This document shows positions 21,888 to 34,816 of a DNA stretch of 64,000 nucleotides, one piece after another. The notes under the pieces were generated by a model. The model was not told the origin of the DNA. It worked only from the letters and a program-made list of their open reading frames with translations, and searched no databases. This stretch comes from Epithemia pelagica. Taxonomy: Eukaryota; Bacillariophyta; Bacillariophyceae; Surirellales; Surirellaceae. Position 1 is the stretch's first letter. Every line of letters begins with the position of its first letter. The DNA lies in assembly GCA_946965045.2 (NCBI GenBank), contig OX337233.1, positions 3,472,001 through 3,536,000 on the forward strand, in the 5' to 3' direction. The translations under genes were made by a program, and so were the position numbers.

Positions 21888-22673
21888 TTTTTCTAAAAAT
21901 CAGTCGCATAAACACCCGTCGTAGGACCTGGTACATTTCTACAGGAGGATGGCCGGCTCATTCGGAGTCGAATTTTAGAGATGAACATTCAATGTGACAC
22001 GCGCCACAACTTAACTATCCTTCTATCGCGTGACACTTTTAACCGCTTCTGTAACAGCAGTCGAAGAACACATAGGAATCGACCACGCGCGCGTGCGTTG
22101 GATGAAATTTCGGGGGAGTTAATTAAGTCCACCGCGTGCGAGTTGCTCTGCGCACTCTCATAGCCTACTTATGATGGATCGATGAATTCCAAAAATTTTG
22201 GCGACGAAAGACAAAACACCTCTGGCAAGGTGCCATTCAGATGGGGAAGGATAGATGAATGTCTATAGGACGTCCACAGTCATTAGCCGGCAAATCTATG
22301 TACTTTACCCCCTCGCGGGCCTGGCTGGAGGGTGCTATCCCTTGGGTGCGCCTGGGGGGCCAGAACCGGTACGCCAAAGTTTGGATTGCGTTTTTAGCCT
22401 CTTTTAGTTCCATGTAGCTCTCCAGGATTGTGAGATGGAACATATAAATTATACATGGAAATTTGAGTCTAGTAATAAGCTTTCGATCTATATAATTTTT
22501 AGCGCGAATGGGCTGACGCTCGAGACGTTACGTCATTTTTCTCAACTTCGTGCGATAAAAGAAGGCCGGAGAAAGTACTTTTCTTGTCTCTTCATTGAAC
22601 GTAGTATAATTCTTGTTATCGGTAAGAATGTTGTTACGATAGTGGGATTTTGCTCCCACAGGCAAAATAAGAC

Positions 22674-25600
22674 AGTTTATCAGACCCAAAAGAAGCTACA
22701 TCTCGGCCTTCGAGGCAGAAAGAGACAAGAAATAAACGATGGGAAAGCGTTTCAGAGAGAGCTAGTTGATGGAGACAAAGCACATGGAAAGCAATCGATG
22801 TGGGTGAAAACGACAAAACAGAAATGGTTATTTGGCATCGGCACCAATGACTGACGATATAAACTGGAAGTAATGGGAATTACGGGAGTTGCGGAAATGG
22901 ATGGAGTTACAGAAGCTGTGAGAGCGGAAGCTGTGGAAGCTGAGAGAGAGACACAATTACCCATGAAGGATGCAGAAATAGGAAAGGAACCCAGTGAAAG
23001 TGGAAATCAAAACAGGGATCAAAATTGGAAGTTAAAACAGGGAGCGATCAGAAGTCGAAAAAGGGAGTAGGAGTGGAAACACAAACGGGAAGCAGAAGCT
23101 GCTGCCAATTTAAGTACCCACAGGTAGCGGAGGGAGTCGAAGCGGAGATCCCACAGCCTTGGATATCACCAACGAGGTGAGACCGGTGTTTCACTGGGGG
23201 AAATCCCCCGGAAGGTTTATCTGATACTGGAACGGGGTCTGCAACGGGTTATAGTTGTGGAGGGAATGGCTGTTGGGATGGGTGCACCGCGTGGTGCATC
23301 TAGGAATGATGGTGGCACCCGAGGTACAGGTGTCACCGGATACGGATACATCCGGGAGGGATGGTGGCACTCAAGGAATTGAAGTTCTCGTGAAACGGAT
23401 CTATTCGTAGGAAGTCGGATGTGGAAATTGTGCCTCCAACACCAGAGTGCAGTATCGGAAATAACGGAAATGACGTGTGGTCGGCACAACGGAGCATGCT
23501 CCCGCATTGGAGCAATACATCAATGGGCCTTCTTGGAAAGTTAACTGACGAGGAAATCTGCATCATCAAGGGAGTCTGAGTCATGTTCGTATCGACTGGG
23601 ACTGGTAGCCGAATTGGAATCCGAACGTTGCGTTATACATGGATGAAGCATTGGGGCTGCCAAGCATGTATCAGCGTCGTGGAATCGCAGAATTATTGGG
23701 CACCATGGAAGGCCCCTGAGGTGTCGGTGGAAGGACTTGATTCCATTCCGTCAACGTCATTGTCCGATTTGGCAGTGACAATTTCGTCTGTATCCTTACC
23801 AATGAGACTGGCAACGGGTGGTCTTGTCGGGGAGGTCCGTCATGCGACTGAGCAGCTTGTGGAAGGACCAGGAGGCGTGGAGTGGCACAAACAACAAGAA
23901 GACCATCAACAGGAAGATGACATGCCCAATGCCCAAGCACAGCCACGGTGTTGTCTCTTTTCACAACCAGAACCAAAACAGGGGGAAGTATTATTGTATG
24001 CTTCTTTGTTTCCCGCAACCTTACAGTCGCGTCGAGACTGTACGTCGTCTGTTCATCGACTGGTCGCGTCATTTGACTATATTTTCCGATATACTTGTTC
24101 CATGCCATCACAAGGTATATTCTAATGAATCGAACGTTAGTGGGACATCACTTAATTGGCTGGAGACTGCTCCGCATCCGGTATGCAAGATATTGACGAA
24201 GAACGAACTGTTGGGTTGTCGATGAGGATCCCGTGGAGTAGTAGAAGAATCCTCCTCCCATAGCTCCGCAAGAGCGATGGTTGGAGGACGGGGACAAACA
24301 GCAACCCTGATTAAACCCTGATTAACAAAGGAAACCAGATGGGAGAACCAGATAATGGGGTCAATCTGGGCAATGATGACCTTGCAAAGGGGCAATGATG
24401 ACCTTGCAAAGCTTGGCGATCATTTGTGGCTTCTGGGTCCACGGGAGGAGTGGGCCTACTGGAGGAGTCCAATAATCTGAAGTGATTGCTACGGATGAGG
24501 CAGTTTCTTCTTGTGGGCATCACACTGTTTCTGCGACGTCTCGTGCAGAGTTGTGCTATAAACGGAGGTTCAGGTGAAGACGGTAAGGAGTTTCAATAGA
24601 AATGGATACGATGGATCTTTTGGCCAACTACCAGAAACAGAAAAGCCCAACCGGATATATCTAACTCTGCTGAAGACAAGAATTTCGTGGAAGGTAATGG
24701 AAGTGGACCAGGATATTGGGAGGATGTAGAAGAAGAAGAGGAACAGCGGGGACAGACATGAATCGTGCCATCAAATGAGGAATATGGAGAGCTGGTCGCG
24801 AAAGAGACGCCGGAAGTTGATGAGTCTGAGGACGGCGGATCCAGACAAAGCATGTGCCTTTGAGGCCACTCGTGTCTACAGTACTGACAATTGGAATGGG
24901 GATTCTGCATCACAATTTAGTTTTGCGGCCACAGGTGAAGATATCAAAAATCAGAATTGCTGGCATGGGATCCTGACGACTGAGACAAGACATATCTATT
25001 GTCCAGGATATGGCAAATGACCATACCATCGGAAGATCTGTTCGGGTCAGGGTGCTCTTGGATTATGATGGCAAATTGCTCCTATCTGGCATAGGGTTGG
25101 TTTGTTTGAAACAGGGAACTGTGTCTTTGCCCCTGCGGGCCTGTAATCATGGAGAGGAATCTTCCGCAAGAGAAGTTGTACCTCCCTGTGGGGCTGACAA
25201 TGGATGGAGCAGGATGGTCATGGGATACTCTCCCGTCTTTTACATCCAATGACAGTTCATCAATGACTGAGTTGGAGTTTGAAGCCCCCTCATCACCACG
25301 GAAGATTAAAGTATCATGGAGAGTTTGATTTGGAAAAGATATGGAGTCACTATGGTACGCGTGGAGAAAATTGGAGCATGGATCAAGAGACGCAATGGTC
25401 TGAAAAGGGGCAATACATATTGCAGAAGTGATGGATTGTTGGCTATGGGCTTGGAACATTGGAATAAACAAGGAGTTGTTAGCTATGGGCACGGAACATC
25501 TGACTGAACAAGCGGACGAAAAGTGGGTTCCGCGAGAAGTGGGGATTGGATTCGCGTCCCGCTACCAAGATGAAAATTCAAAGTCATTTGCATGAGATAC

Positions 25601-28349
25601 AATAGGAATCGGAAGACTATGAGGCGATGTCAATTGCTGTGACATGTTTTGTATGAAGGTGATCGCAAGGCGGGGACCCTGGAAGGGAAAGATGGGCCGG
25701 GCCAGATACATCGGGAAGGGAACCAAACACGTGAAAGGAATACCCACAATCTTCTAAAAAAGGAGGAATACCCACAATCTTCTAAAAAAAGGGGGGGGGG
25801 GCTGGTTGCTTACATTCCTCCTCCCATGCTTGCTCTGGCTTCCCATTGTCGGAGGACGGGGACAATACCTGGGTTGTTGGTTATGTTGTCAGTCAGACCA
25901 TTCTGGGATTCCCTTGGGTATGTGGTCCTCGTACCAGGTGTGTTAATTGAGAGAAGTGCTGTTGTGCAGGAAACGCCGAGTGATGTATGCTGTAGTGCAA
26001 GAAAGGAGGTGTCAAGGAGGCTGCAGGCATCCTGGAGGTAGTGACATTTGTGGTAGGGAAACATGGAGGATGTGCAAGTGCACGGGAGAACGCGAAATAC
26101 CATTGTCGTCGGAAGAGATGCAGGTGCAAGAGAAATGACACTTGGCCAGGTGCCGGCAAACCAGAGGAAGCACAAATGCACTAAAATTGGAGGGAAAGTC
26201 TCTGGATCATTAGGGACAAACAGGAGCATTGTGTTGGAGGAAACAACATGATTCCTGATGAGGTTGCCCAGACGAACATGAACTGGAGAGAGGTACACCT
26301 CGGGTAGCAGGCTATGTATGGGCTGCTCTCTGTGCATGCAGACAGAGTTTTTGTTCGTGACTGCCGAGGGGGAGGGGTTGTTGTCAGGAACCATCCGAGA
26401 AGGCCTGAAATGAAGTGGAAATGATCTGCATGGCCAGTTAATCAGCTAAGGAGTGAATGGAGACAGTAGAGGTTGGTCAGATATCGATTTGGCGGCAACA
26501 GATACTATAAATGTGAGGCAGAAGAATCGGATCCGTGAAAAATGTCACACCACGCTGGGAGAGTTGAATCACAGAATTGGGAATGATTGGGGTATTGGAG
26601 AAACTTTGTGACTTATGACGCGGGAAGATTTTTTCGGAAAATGATAGATGATGACAGCCGGAGCTTGGGATAGGAATGGGAATTGCAGGAAGATGACGGG
26701 GACCTCATAGTTTGGAAAGCAAGAAGACGGGGACGGTGCATTCCTTGTATCGACCAAGAAAGACGGGGACATTGAGACACATATCTTACTCTTGATTTAT
26801 GTGATCTTTGGTGCATGGGGCAAGTTATCAAAACATGGTTGCTCGCGATAATGGAAGATGAACAGGTGTGTTGTTAGCAGAGGTTGTGGGATACTTCCTT
26901 CCTTGCTGATTTGGAGGGGGAATTCGGAAAGATTTGAAACGTGGTAGAGAGAACAAGGAATTATCCGTACAGCAAAGCTGCAGAAGAGTTAGGGAGTGCG
27001 ATGACAACGAATGGTGCATCTGGTTGACACCCACCTTGGCATGTCGGAAAGAATGAAATTAGATAGCATTTATCACTTATGACCACGGAAAGGACCGGGA
27101 ACTTGTCGAGCTTGGAAAAGTGGAGAGGTCGGACCAAGAACGTCCGCAACGAAACAGGAAGACTCCCATTGAAGGAAGGAGGGCGACAGAAAGACGTATC
27201 CGACGCGATGTGGGTGGTATCAATCCTCTTTCCGTTGACGAAGAACATGAAGATCAACCAGTAGAATTCAACGACGAATCGGAAGCCGATGATGGTGACG
27301 AAGAATATAGCGAGACAGCTGAAAAGTCAGTAAAAGAAAGCAAGAGGGGAAAGTCATGTAACAAGAGGAGAGAAAAGAGGATCGGTGAATTGACATGCGC
27401 CGAGAACTCGGTGAGCAAGAAAGAGATACTTCAGAGCCCGAAGGGTAATATTTCTACATGTTCCCCAGCCCGTTGTCTTCATCGCCCAAGTCGAATTGAT
27501 GCATTATATCAGATGGAGAGATCGAGATTTACTGGTGCATTTGGCTCACGCTCAAATGGTAATGACGCAAACTCTACCACTTCATCACTGTCAGAAATTC
27601 GCCATCACGCTAAGGCAAACATTGTTTACGACGATGCGGGGAGGATACCTTCTGGATGCACGGAACCGCATGTTATATGAACATTAACTTGAATCCAGCT
27701 AACGAAGTTGAAGTGACAAGCGAATCGTTCAGGATCATGTATGCATCTATGTGCTGGGGCAAATACACTGGACAGAGACAGGACCACATGTTTCCCTCAT
27801 TTGGGCATGGGGTGCCTTGTCGGCCATCAAAAGGAGCAGGGTTCAAAGGAAAGAGGTATCTGGAACAAGACAAGATGACAGATCTCCAGAATCCATTCCA
27901 GTACATCTTGTTGCCATTCAAACTCCTGTTGTCGTGGTTCTTGGCTATGTCGTGCATTGCTGTTGTTGTTGTGTAACCTGATCGCATGGTAGTTCCACGT
28001 CCTGGAGTGGTCGCGGGTGGTTGGTTTTCCTCACTTGTGGTGGGTAACATTGAGACCTGAGTCGGTCTGGCATAGTTGTGGACGTGGGATTTTTCACATG
28101 CATACATACACTTCGCCATTGGTCTTGGACGCATCTTACAACGAGTCTCTCTAGAAAACTGCCGTACCATGGGGAGAGAAAGACAAGAGGAGGACCGCCC
28201 CCGAATGCAAAAATGAGATCAAATCGTGACAAGAATGGATGAGTATGAAGTGGAGCGGTTGGAACTTTGGTTTGAATGGGCTTCTATGTTGTGGAGCGCT
28301 CGTTTCTCATGCCACAGCCTTCATTCCAAGTCGGCAATCCACTTGCGGG
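22674..28349. other. 5.7 kb with no recognisable gene
   Basis: Both strands carry only short, mutually overlapping frames with no family motif. Small local tandem duplications are common: GGCAATGATGACCTTGCAAAG twice at about 24369-24411, a 31-bp unit containing ACCCACAATCTTCTAAAAAA twice at about 25735-25795, and ACGGGGACAA phrases repeated near 24290 and 25855. An acidic then basic frame at 27120-27680 and a CQYC...H...C stretch on the minus strand near 24890 are the only protein-like hints. It is probably decayed mobile DNA. Confidence 0.5.
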
Positions 28350-28351
28350 GA

Positions 28352-28523
28352 CTGTCTTATTCCGGCTGATAGCTCGATCACGAACATCCAAGACCCACAA
28401 AAGCTGATTTTACCGCTTACATGGTTACTTTTCTTGTCTCTTCATTGAACGTAGTATAATTCTTGTTATCAGTAAGAATGTTGTTGCGATAGTGGGATTT
28501 TGCTCCCACAGGCAAAATAAGAC
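28352..28523. mobile_element. Uninterrupted MITE-like repeat (empty site)
   Basis: An intact copy of the 172-bp unit (ends TGTCTTATT / AATAAGACA). It carries one TA at 28426-28427 where the copy at 17484-22673 carries the 5-kb transposon. Confidence 0.8.
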
Positions 28524-28558
28524 ACGACACCGGGACTGACGAGTTTGAGTCTACCCTC

Positions 28559-28591
28559 CGCGCCGGGCGGTCCCTCCTTGAAAGGACTCGA
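28559..28591. repeat. GC-rich junction repeat, copy 2
   Basis: A diverged copy (CGCGCCGGGCGGTCCCTCCT...CTCGAC) of the 33-bp unit at 17452. It is part of a roughly 65-bp direct repeat shared with 28945-28999, including ATTAATACTAAC. Confidence 0.75.
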
Positions 28592-28625
28592 CACCGGGAA
28601 TTATTAATACTAACTCCATACCAGA

Positions 28626-28794
28626 CTGTGTAGGTAGTTCGTCTCACATTTTTATACTACAGTAGGAATTTTTTGTACGATCGGGAAGTAGTTTCGTGCG
28701 AGTCGCGCGGTTTCCCTCTCGTGTGTGACACTTGTGTGACACTTGTGTGACACTTTGTGACATGGCTTCCAGGAATTTCTCACTACCTACACAG
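28626..28794. repeat. Small inverted-repeat element
   Basis: CTGTGTAGGTAGT at 28626-28638 is exactly inverted at 28782-28794. A second inverted pair, GGGAAGTAGT/ACTACTTCCC (28683, 28814), overlaps its right side. Inside is an 11-12 bp tandem repeat (GTGTGACACTT, 28723-28761). It could be a MITE, but no target duplication is clear. Confidence 0.5.
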
Positions 28795-28944
28795 CCTGAT
28801 AGGGAGTAAGTTTACTACTTCCCTGTGTCTGGCCGTCCTCTCGCGTCGGGCGCGCCCGGCTTGTCGGGAGAATGACTCGACGGGCAATTGTCTTGTCGGG
28901 CGTGCGCCCTCCTCGACCATTGCCCTCCTCGTCATTCTACCCTC

Positions 28945-28977
28945 CGCGCCGGGCGGTCCCTCCTTGAAAGGACTCAA
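28945..28977. repeat. GC-rich junction repeat, copy 3
   Basis: A diverged copy of the 33-bp unit (CGCGCCGGGCGGTCCCTCCT, ends CTCAAC). It lies just outside the 3' end of the LINE. Confidence 0.75.
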
Positions 28978-29022
28978 CACCGGGAAGTATTAATACTAAC
29001 AGTACGGGAGATGGATGAAATA

Positions 29023-32000
29023 TTACGGGAAATGGTGTGCAGAACGGAGGATAACTGGGCGCCACGTATTGAGCCAGTTCCTCAATTGAATAGAAGTGGT
29101 GGCATAGGTGAAATGAACTTGGGGTGAATCGTAAAACAAAACAGAGTCGGCAGATTGGACCTGTGACCGAAGAGAATATAGTTCGAGAACTTCTCGTTGC
29201 GCTTGAGAATAAGCAGAAGCTTCGATTGATTGTGGAGTATCACCATGAATATCGTTGTTACGTTGCAACCATAGACGATGCACATGGTGCCAGATGATAG
29301 TAATGGTAGAAGAAATGAGGCGAGAGCCGGAGAAAAGTGGAGAGGAAATATCCTGGGAAATAAGGAACTGGTCTTGAAGACGAGACCAATGTAAAGAGAA
29401 ACGGCCCATGAACACTTGTTCGAGGCCGATAGTAAGTTGGGAGGCAACTGCGCGTTGGTAAGGGAGTGGAACTGTAGGAAAGGAAGGAGGAACATCATGC
29501 AACCACGAGCGGAGACATTCGGTAAGGAGCATGGCTAGATGTGGATCGGCATTCAGAGAAGACCATTGTTTTTCAAGATCTGCAAGGAGCGCGGGAAACC
29601 ACAAACGGTGAGGACATCGAAGAAAGTGAGTCAAGGTCTCGAGAGTCGAAGGACACAAGGGGCAGAAATCTTGGTAATAGGTAGCGTATCTTGATCGTAG
29701 ATGCCCCAAAGGTAACCAATCATGTATCAACTTAATGATAAAGTGGCGTTTGGGAAAATTTGCATTAATGGCTCTGCTATGTGACTGCCAGTCGATGCTG
29801 TCGAAGGTAGAAAGAGACCAATCAAACTTCGTGCACAAATAATGAGTCGATCGTTCTTGAGTAGCGAGCCTGCGGAGAATGGAACGATAGTTGGAAGCTA
29901 TGGTGCCTGATAAACCATGAAGGACTGCCTGACTGCCAGAGATTAATGGAGCAATCGTGGATGAAACGTGGTCCGGGTAGGTGTAAGAGGAGGCAAGACC
30001 ATCTGCGTCGACGTTCAGTTGAGATGGAAGCGGCAAAGTCGAATATACTTGCGCGTCGTCCTGATGACCCTTGACATGTTGAACGACCGGTAGTTCCGAA
30101 AACTGATGGAGAGAATAAGTAATCGCTTGTTGTAAGTCCCAATCAGCGGTCATGGTGGAATACGGAAATTCCACCATCCATTCTAACCGTTTGTGGATTG
30201 TTTTAACCAGGCTTTCAGAGTCGGTGTACAAGCGGAGCGATCCCGGTAGAGGAATGTCACTGAAAGAGCAAAACTGTATGATGAAGCGAAGAAAAGCTAA
30301 GAATCCGTAGCTCTCCGCTCGGAAGGAAGACGTACGGTAGCCTGGAGCAGGACCATGTACCATAAAAAGACGAGTACCACCTTCAGTGGCGCAAGTACAA
30401 CCGAAAGTACCAACAAACGACGCAGCAGAACCGTCGCTGCAGAGTAACAGAGGGGCAGATTGAAGAAAGTGCGTGACCAATTCATGTTCCTCGCATACCA
30501 GTGTGCTCTCTGACAAAAGTTGTCGTTCCCAAGAAGAAAGTTGACTAACATAAGAGTCGAAGCTTGAAGAAGAAGGAGAAGGTTGTGTAATAAGAACAGG
30601 GCATGACGGAAGAACCAGACGTGTAGACCCAGTATTGGCAGTAGCCACAGGACACGAAGAAGACGGAACAGTGGACCGAATCACTGGAGTTGATACAAAA
30701 ACGGTATAGCTTGGATCGATCTGAGTCCAGATACGAGAACCATTGGCGTGCTGTGTCATTACCGCCTACAAGCCACCTGCACAAAGGAGATGCGAGGCGA
30801 CGTGCAGACATAGGAGCAAGAAAAGATCCGAGAAACTTTCTCCATTTTCCCCAAGCGCGAGAACCAGGCCTTGTTTGGTATGGAGTTAGCAATTCGCAAG
30901 AAGATTTATTGTCTCGTCTTCCATCCAGTGAGGCAAGAGTAAAAGTGCAACCGTCGGGAGTAACGATATCGCTGAGCATTGTCACTTGAAGATATAACCG
31001 GCACGCGTTGATTAATTTGAGATCTGTTGCAGACGACGTAAAGGCTAGAGCTGAATCCATCAGAAAGACATCATTTTCCCTTTGTAAGCGAGGTACAAAG
31101 TCTTCTTCTAGTTCGACACGACAATCCACCGAGGAAAGAAACTGACGGAGCTGTGGTACCCATTGCATTGGAGTCAAGTGGGGGAGAGGGGTATGAACAT
31201 CTTCGAGGATAGGAACACCAGTGCCAGCAAGAAACTGACCCCAGGACATCATGATGGAAGCTAACTTGTGGGGTACACCGTCTGAACGGATACAAGCCAG
31301 AAACAAATACAACTGTGCGATTCCGCGTTCAACTGAAAGAGTCCGCAAACCAATTCCGCCGTACTCTGAGGAGCCATACACAACAGCATTCGGCATGTTG
31401 CGGTTGAAGCCGTACTTTGGTAAAAAGGCTTGTTTGAATTGTCGTTGTAAGGCAGTACAGTGTGAATTGGATAGTGTTGATGACGGTAGGGGGTAGCAAA
31501 TACTCGGAAGGTATATAGCATGGTAGTAGGACCACGCATCTGTTCTTGAAAATGGACTCCTTGCCATAACTCTGGTATGTTCCTGATTGCGTTTCAACAG
31601 TGCCAGAAATAACCCTTTGTCAGTGGCGTGGGGGGATTTTTGTACCCCTAAGGTCTTGTGACTTTTGAAAGCCGATAGGTGCTTCAATGGTACGGACGGA
31701 CGGCCATCAGTAAAGGAAATAGTGATTGTAGGTCCGAAGCTTCCATCTCTCAAAAGAGGTAAGCCATCGATGGAGAAGCGGTAGTACATAAAGTGATAAG
31801 AGCACTTCAACGGATTGAGGGCTCCTCCAGACAAACCAAGAAGATCATTCCATCTCTGAGCGTCTTCCTGCGCTTTGGACAAGTAATATTCAGGTGGTGC
31901 TGGATCGGTACGACAAAAATCGTTTACGCTGCCGCTAGTATCGTCAACAAACCCGATCATGTTGATTGTTGTGCGAATTTTGCCGTCAGGAGAGACAAAC

Positions 32001-34816
32001 GTGGCTCCGTGGGACTTCTCTTCATAGGTGTCAAAAAGAACGCTCGAGATCACACACCATATCGCAGGGGAATTACCGGCTCCCTGTCCTGAACCATAAA
32101 TCGGGTAGATCGTACAATGCTTGTAAGAACTCTCAGAAACCCCCAATTGTGTTTTTAGATAATACTTTGCTTAAGCCAATGTCTTGGCGTTGATAAAGAC
32201 AATCGACCGGTTTTGGCCAAAACTCCGCGAGACCAAACTGCCAACCGATAATACAATCCGATCATAGCAAGCCGTGGCATCATAGTCGAGATGTACCAGA
32301 GGGCGTTTGCTTGCACGTGATATTTCATATTGAAATTCTTCACGAAGCGTTGGAATCACTGCATCCCGTCCCGGAACGCCGCCAAATTGCGTAGGATGAA
32401 TCAACTGTTGATTGGTGGAAAGCTGAATCATTTGTCGCCATTTGATTGCAAGAACAAGGTTGTAGTCTTGTTCGTAAAGGTGGATGACACGCAAACGATG
32501 AATGCGCAAATCGTTTGGTTCCTTCAAGATCATGACGTTTACTATATGTTTCCATCGGGAAAACGAATATTTGTTCTCGAGACCACAGTTCAAAATGCCA
32601 ACTTGCCAATCAATCAGATCTTCCCTCTTGCGTTCCAGAGCTTGACCCTCCTCCGACGACGGATCCAAATCATGCGGTGCAATAAGTGCCTTGCTATGTC
32701 CCAAATGAAAGCCCGATGGTGACGTTGTAGTAGACTCCGGCCACGATCGAATCTTACCAATCCAGTCTTCTTTGCTAATTGCGCACGGAATCGCATCTAT
32801 AGCGACTCGCGACTTCATGTGATCCAATAAACTTTGTTGCATTTCGTCTAACTCATGTGATTGCAATTCTCCTTCTAAGATCAATTCCGCTGTGTGCGTG
32901 GAAGCACCCCAATCGCACCATTCCGAGAACGGAGGTGTCGTGGGGAAAGTCCCGTTCGCTTGGCCAAAGTGGCGTCTGTTTCGTTGAAGTAAACGTTCTT
33001 CAATCTCTGCTGGCGTATCTATCGTAATCCAGCTTGAGCAGTTGTTGTAGTCTGTTGTCGTAGTATCTGCTGGAACGTCTAGGCGCGTGATTCCAGATTT
33101 CTGACTACCCCGATATTGCCAAAGTCGAGAGTACATTGCTTTCGTTCTTTCAGCTGCTATCCGAAACTTCAAAGCTTTTGATTGTTGTTTGTCTCCGCGA
33201 TCCAAAGCTTCTTGGAGCGCTAGCTTCAATTCATTCTGGCGTTTAAAAACTGCTTGTTTTGTAAGAGTCTTGATTTTCTGTTGTACCACTCGAAGTTCAG
33301 AGCGACATTCGGAAATTGTCGAAGGGAAACCGCCCGTATAGCCACGTTCTGTAATATGGGCAATGCCCGAATTGAAAGATCTCTTAAGCCGTGTCGCCGA
33401 AATGAGACGTTGAAGCAAGTTCTTTCGTTGTCGGAGCTCAGCAATCTCAGTAACATAGGGAACGCCACGCGGTTTCTTAGCGCACTGTTTGGCAGCATGC
33501 TCACCCGCACGTTGGAAATCTTGATCTAACCGTTCGGCTAATTCAGGATCCCATTCTTGTTGTAAAGCGGCAAGTCGTTCCGCAAATCTGTGTTCCTGGC
33601 AATACTGATGCTTGGCCTCAATATAAACTCGATTCGAGGACTTATCTTTGCTGGTGAAGTCTCGACTGGAGATTGGTCCAAGTTGTTGTGTTTTGTTTCC
33701 GAATAGTTTTTCTGCGTCAAAATCGATAAGTATATTACGATGGTCCCCGCGAGAGCGTTGACCAAACGGTTCATAGCAGCCATCGACAACAGCCTCGGCA
33801 ACCCAATCGGACGCTAACACGTAATCTATCCTGTCTTTTCCGCGAACGTGAGTACCAAATTCAGTAGTTCCGAGTATCTGACTCATTACGTCGCATAAAT
33901 TCAGCTCTGAGCAAAGTTTCGACATGCCTTGATTCGAATTGTTGAGAGGTTCATTGAAGTCGCCAAGAAGAATGATGCCCGAGTTTGCCGATTGTCTATC
34001 CCGTATGAAATCAGTCAGGTCCTGGATAAACGCTTCCCGTGGGGTGCAATACCGATTGTTCTGTCGAAGCATAGAAACTTGCTGAGACGAGGCTGTGTAT
34101 GAACGAATTTGCCCAGTGGAATCGTCAACGATCTTCTGCTTGCAAACTTGATACGCCGTAATGATCGTGAGAGATCTATGTCCGCGGCATGAGAAGACTT
34201 GATACGTCCATCGTCCCAGATTGTCTCGACCTTGAGCGGTGACTCTACCTGTTGTCTTTTCTTGAGTAACTTGAAGGACACCCCCTGGTTTGTATTGTTT
34301 GCATCTTGGAGACGGAATGTTGCTGCTTGTGACAATCAACCTTGAATGCTCAGTGTGTCGTCGAAGTGTTGTTTCCAGTCGATTCCGAACTGAATGTTGC
34401 GTACTATCCAAATTTATTTCGTACAGTCCCCATGTATCCACCATAAGATTGGTCATCTCTAAACATAATTCCGCGAATTCCCCACCGTCATGACCGATCT
34501 TGAGCCCATTCGGATTGCAACCGAACAAACGGAAAATGCCATCCTCTTTCCTGGGGTTCCTTGGTTGGCCGATAAAGCCGTTATTTGCGTAGTTCAGCTG
34601 TCCCGTCAGTGTCATTTCTTCTGGTTCTTGGTAATAAAAGTTCTCCTCGACTGCATCTTGATGTTGGTCTCGAATGTAATCGTTGTGCGTGGTATTTGTG
34701 TTTGTGTTTGTGTCGTAGTCGGAGTGCATTGCATTTGAAATGTGATGAAATTCTTGATTTGGTTGTTCTTGGTTGTCTACATTATAGGTTACCGTGCTAT
34801 TACGATCTTGACTCAT
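29023..34816 (-). pseudogene. LINE ORF2: EEP endonuclease, RT, RNase H
   Basis: The ATG at 34816 overlaps the end of ORF1 by 17 nt. Domain order: an endonuclease/exonuclease/phosphatase domain (FGCNPNGL, LLGDFNEP, RIDYVLAS, then GDHRNILIDF with the catalytic His); the RT region (HLDYDATACYDRI catalytic Asp, then GSGQGAGNSPAIW and FVDD in place of YADD); RNase H (LCSDGS, AESYG, YTDSESL, VKGHQDD); and a zinc knuckle CPLC...HFLRC. One TAA at 32173-32171 cuts the frame between the catalytic Asp box and FVDD, and the same phase continues after it. A frameshift near 30750, between RT and RNase H, moves the last 570 residues to another frame. The original protein would be about 1,900 residues. It is not functional as read. 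Confidence 0.88.

Larger units (their letters stand above)
17560..22575 (-). mobile_element. 5,016-bp DNA transposon, TA target, 27-bp TIRs
   Basis: The left end 17560-17586 (starts CTCCCTCCGGCC) and right end 22549-22575 (inverted, starts CTTTCTCCGGCC) match at 24 of 27 positions. TA flanks both sides (17558-17559, 22576-22577). The paralogous repeat at 28352-28523 has a single TA (28426-28427) exactly where the element sits here, so both borders are proven to the base. TA duplication and a CTCCCTCCG-type terminus are hallmarks of Tc1/mariner-like Stowaway ends. Yet the encoded protein is a large zinc-ribbon DDE-type transposase unlike classical mariner transposases. Confidence 0.93.
17484..22673. 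mobile_element. MITE-like repeat interrupted by TIR transposon
   Basis: Two halves, 17484-17559 and 22576-22673, together match the uninterrupted copy at 28352-28523 with about four differences. The unit starts TGTCTTATT and ends AATAAGACA, a 9-bp inverted repeat, is about 172 bp long, and contains a GTGGGA...TCCCAC hairpin near its right end. No target duplication is certain. Confidence 0.8.

Noticed and set aside
23583-24125. 180-codon frame as a gene
   Set aside because: The opposite strand has an equally long frame, no motif is seen, and the area is full of small duplications.
27120-27680. Acidic/basic 186-codon frame as a gene
   Set aside because: The composition is suggestive but there is no start context, domain or homologous copy; left as unassigned.
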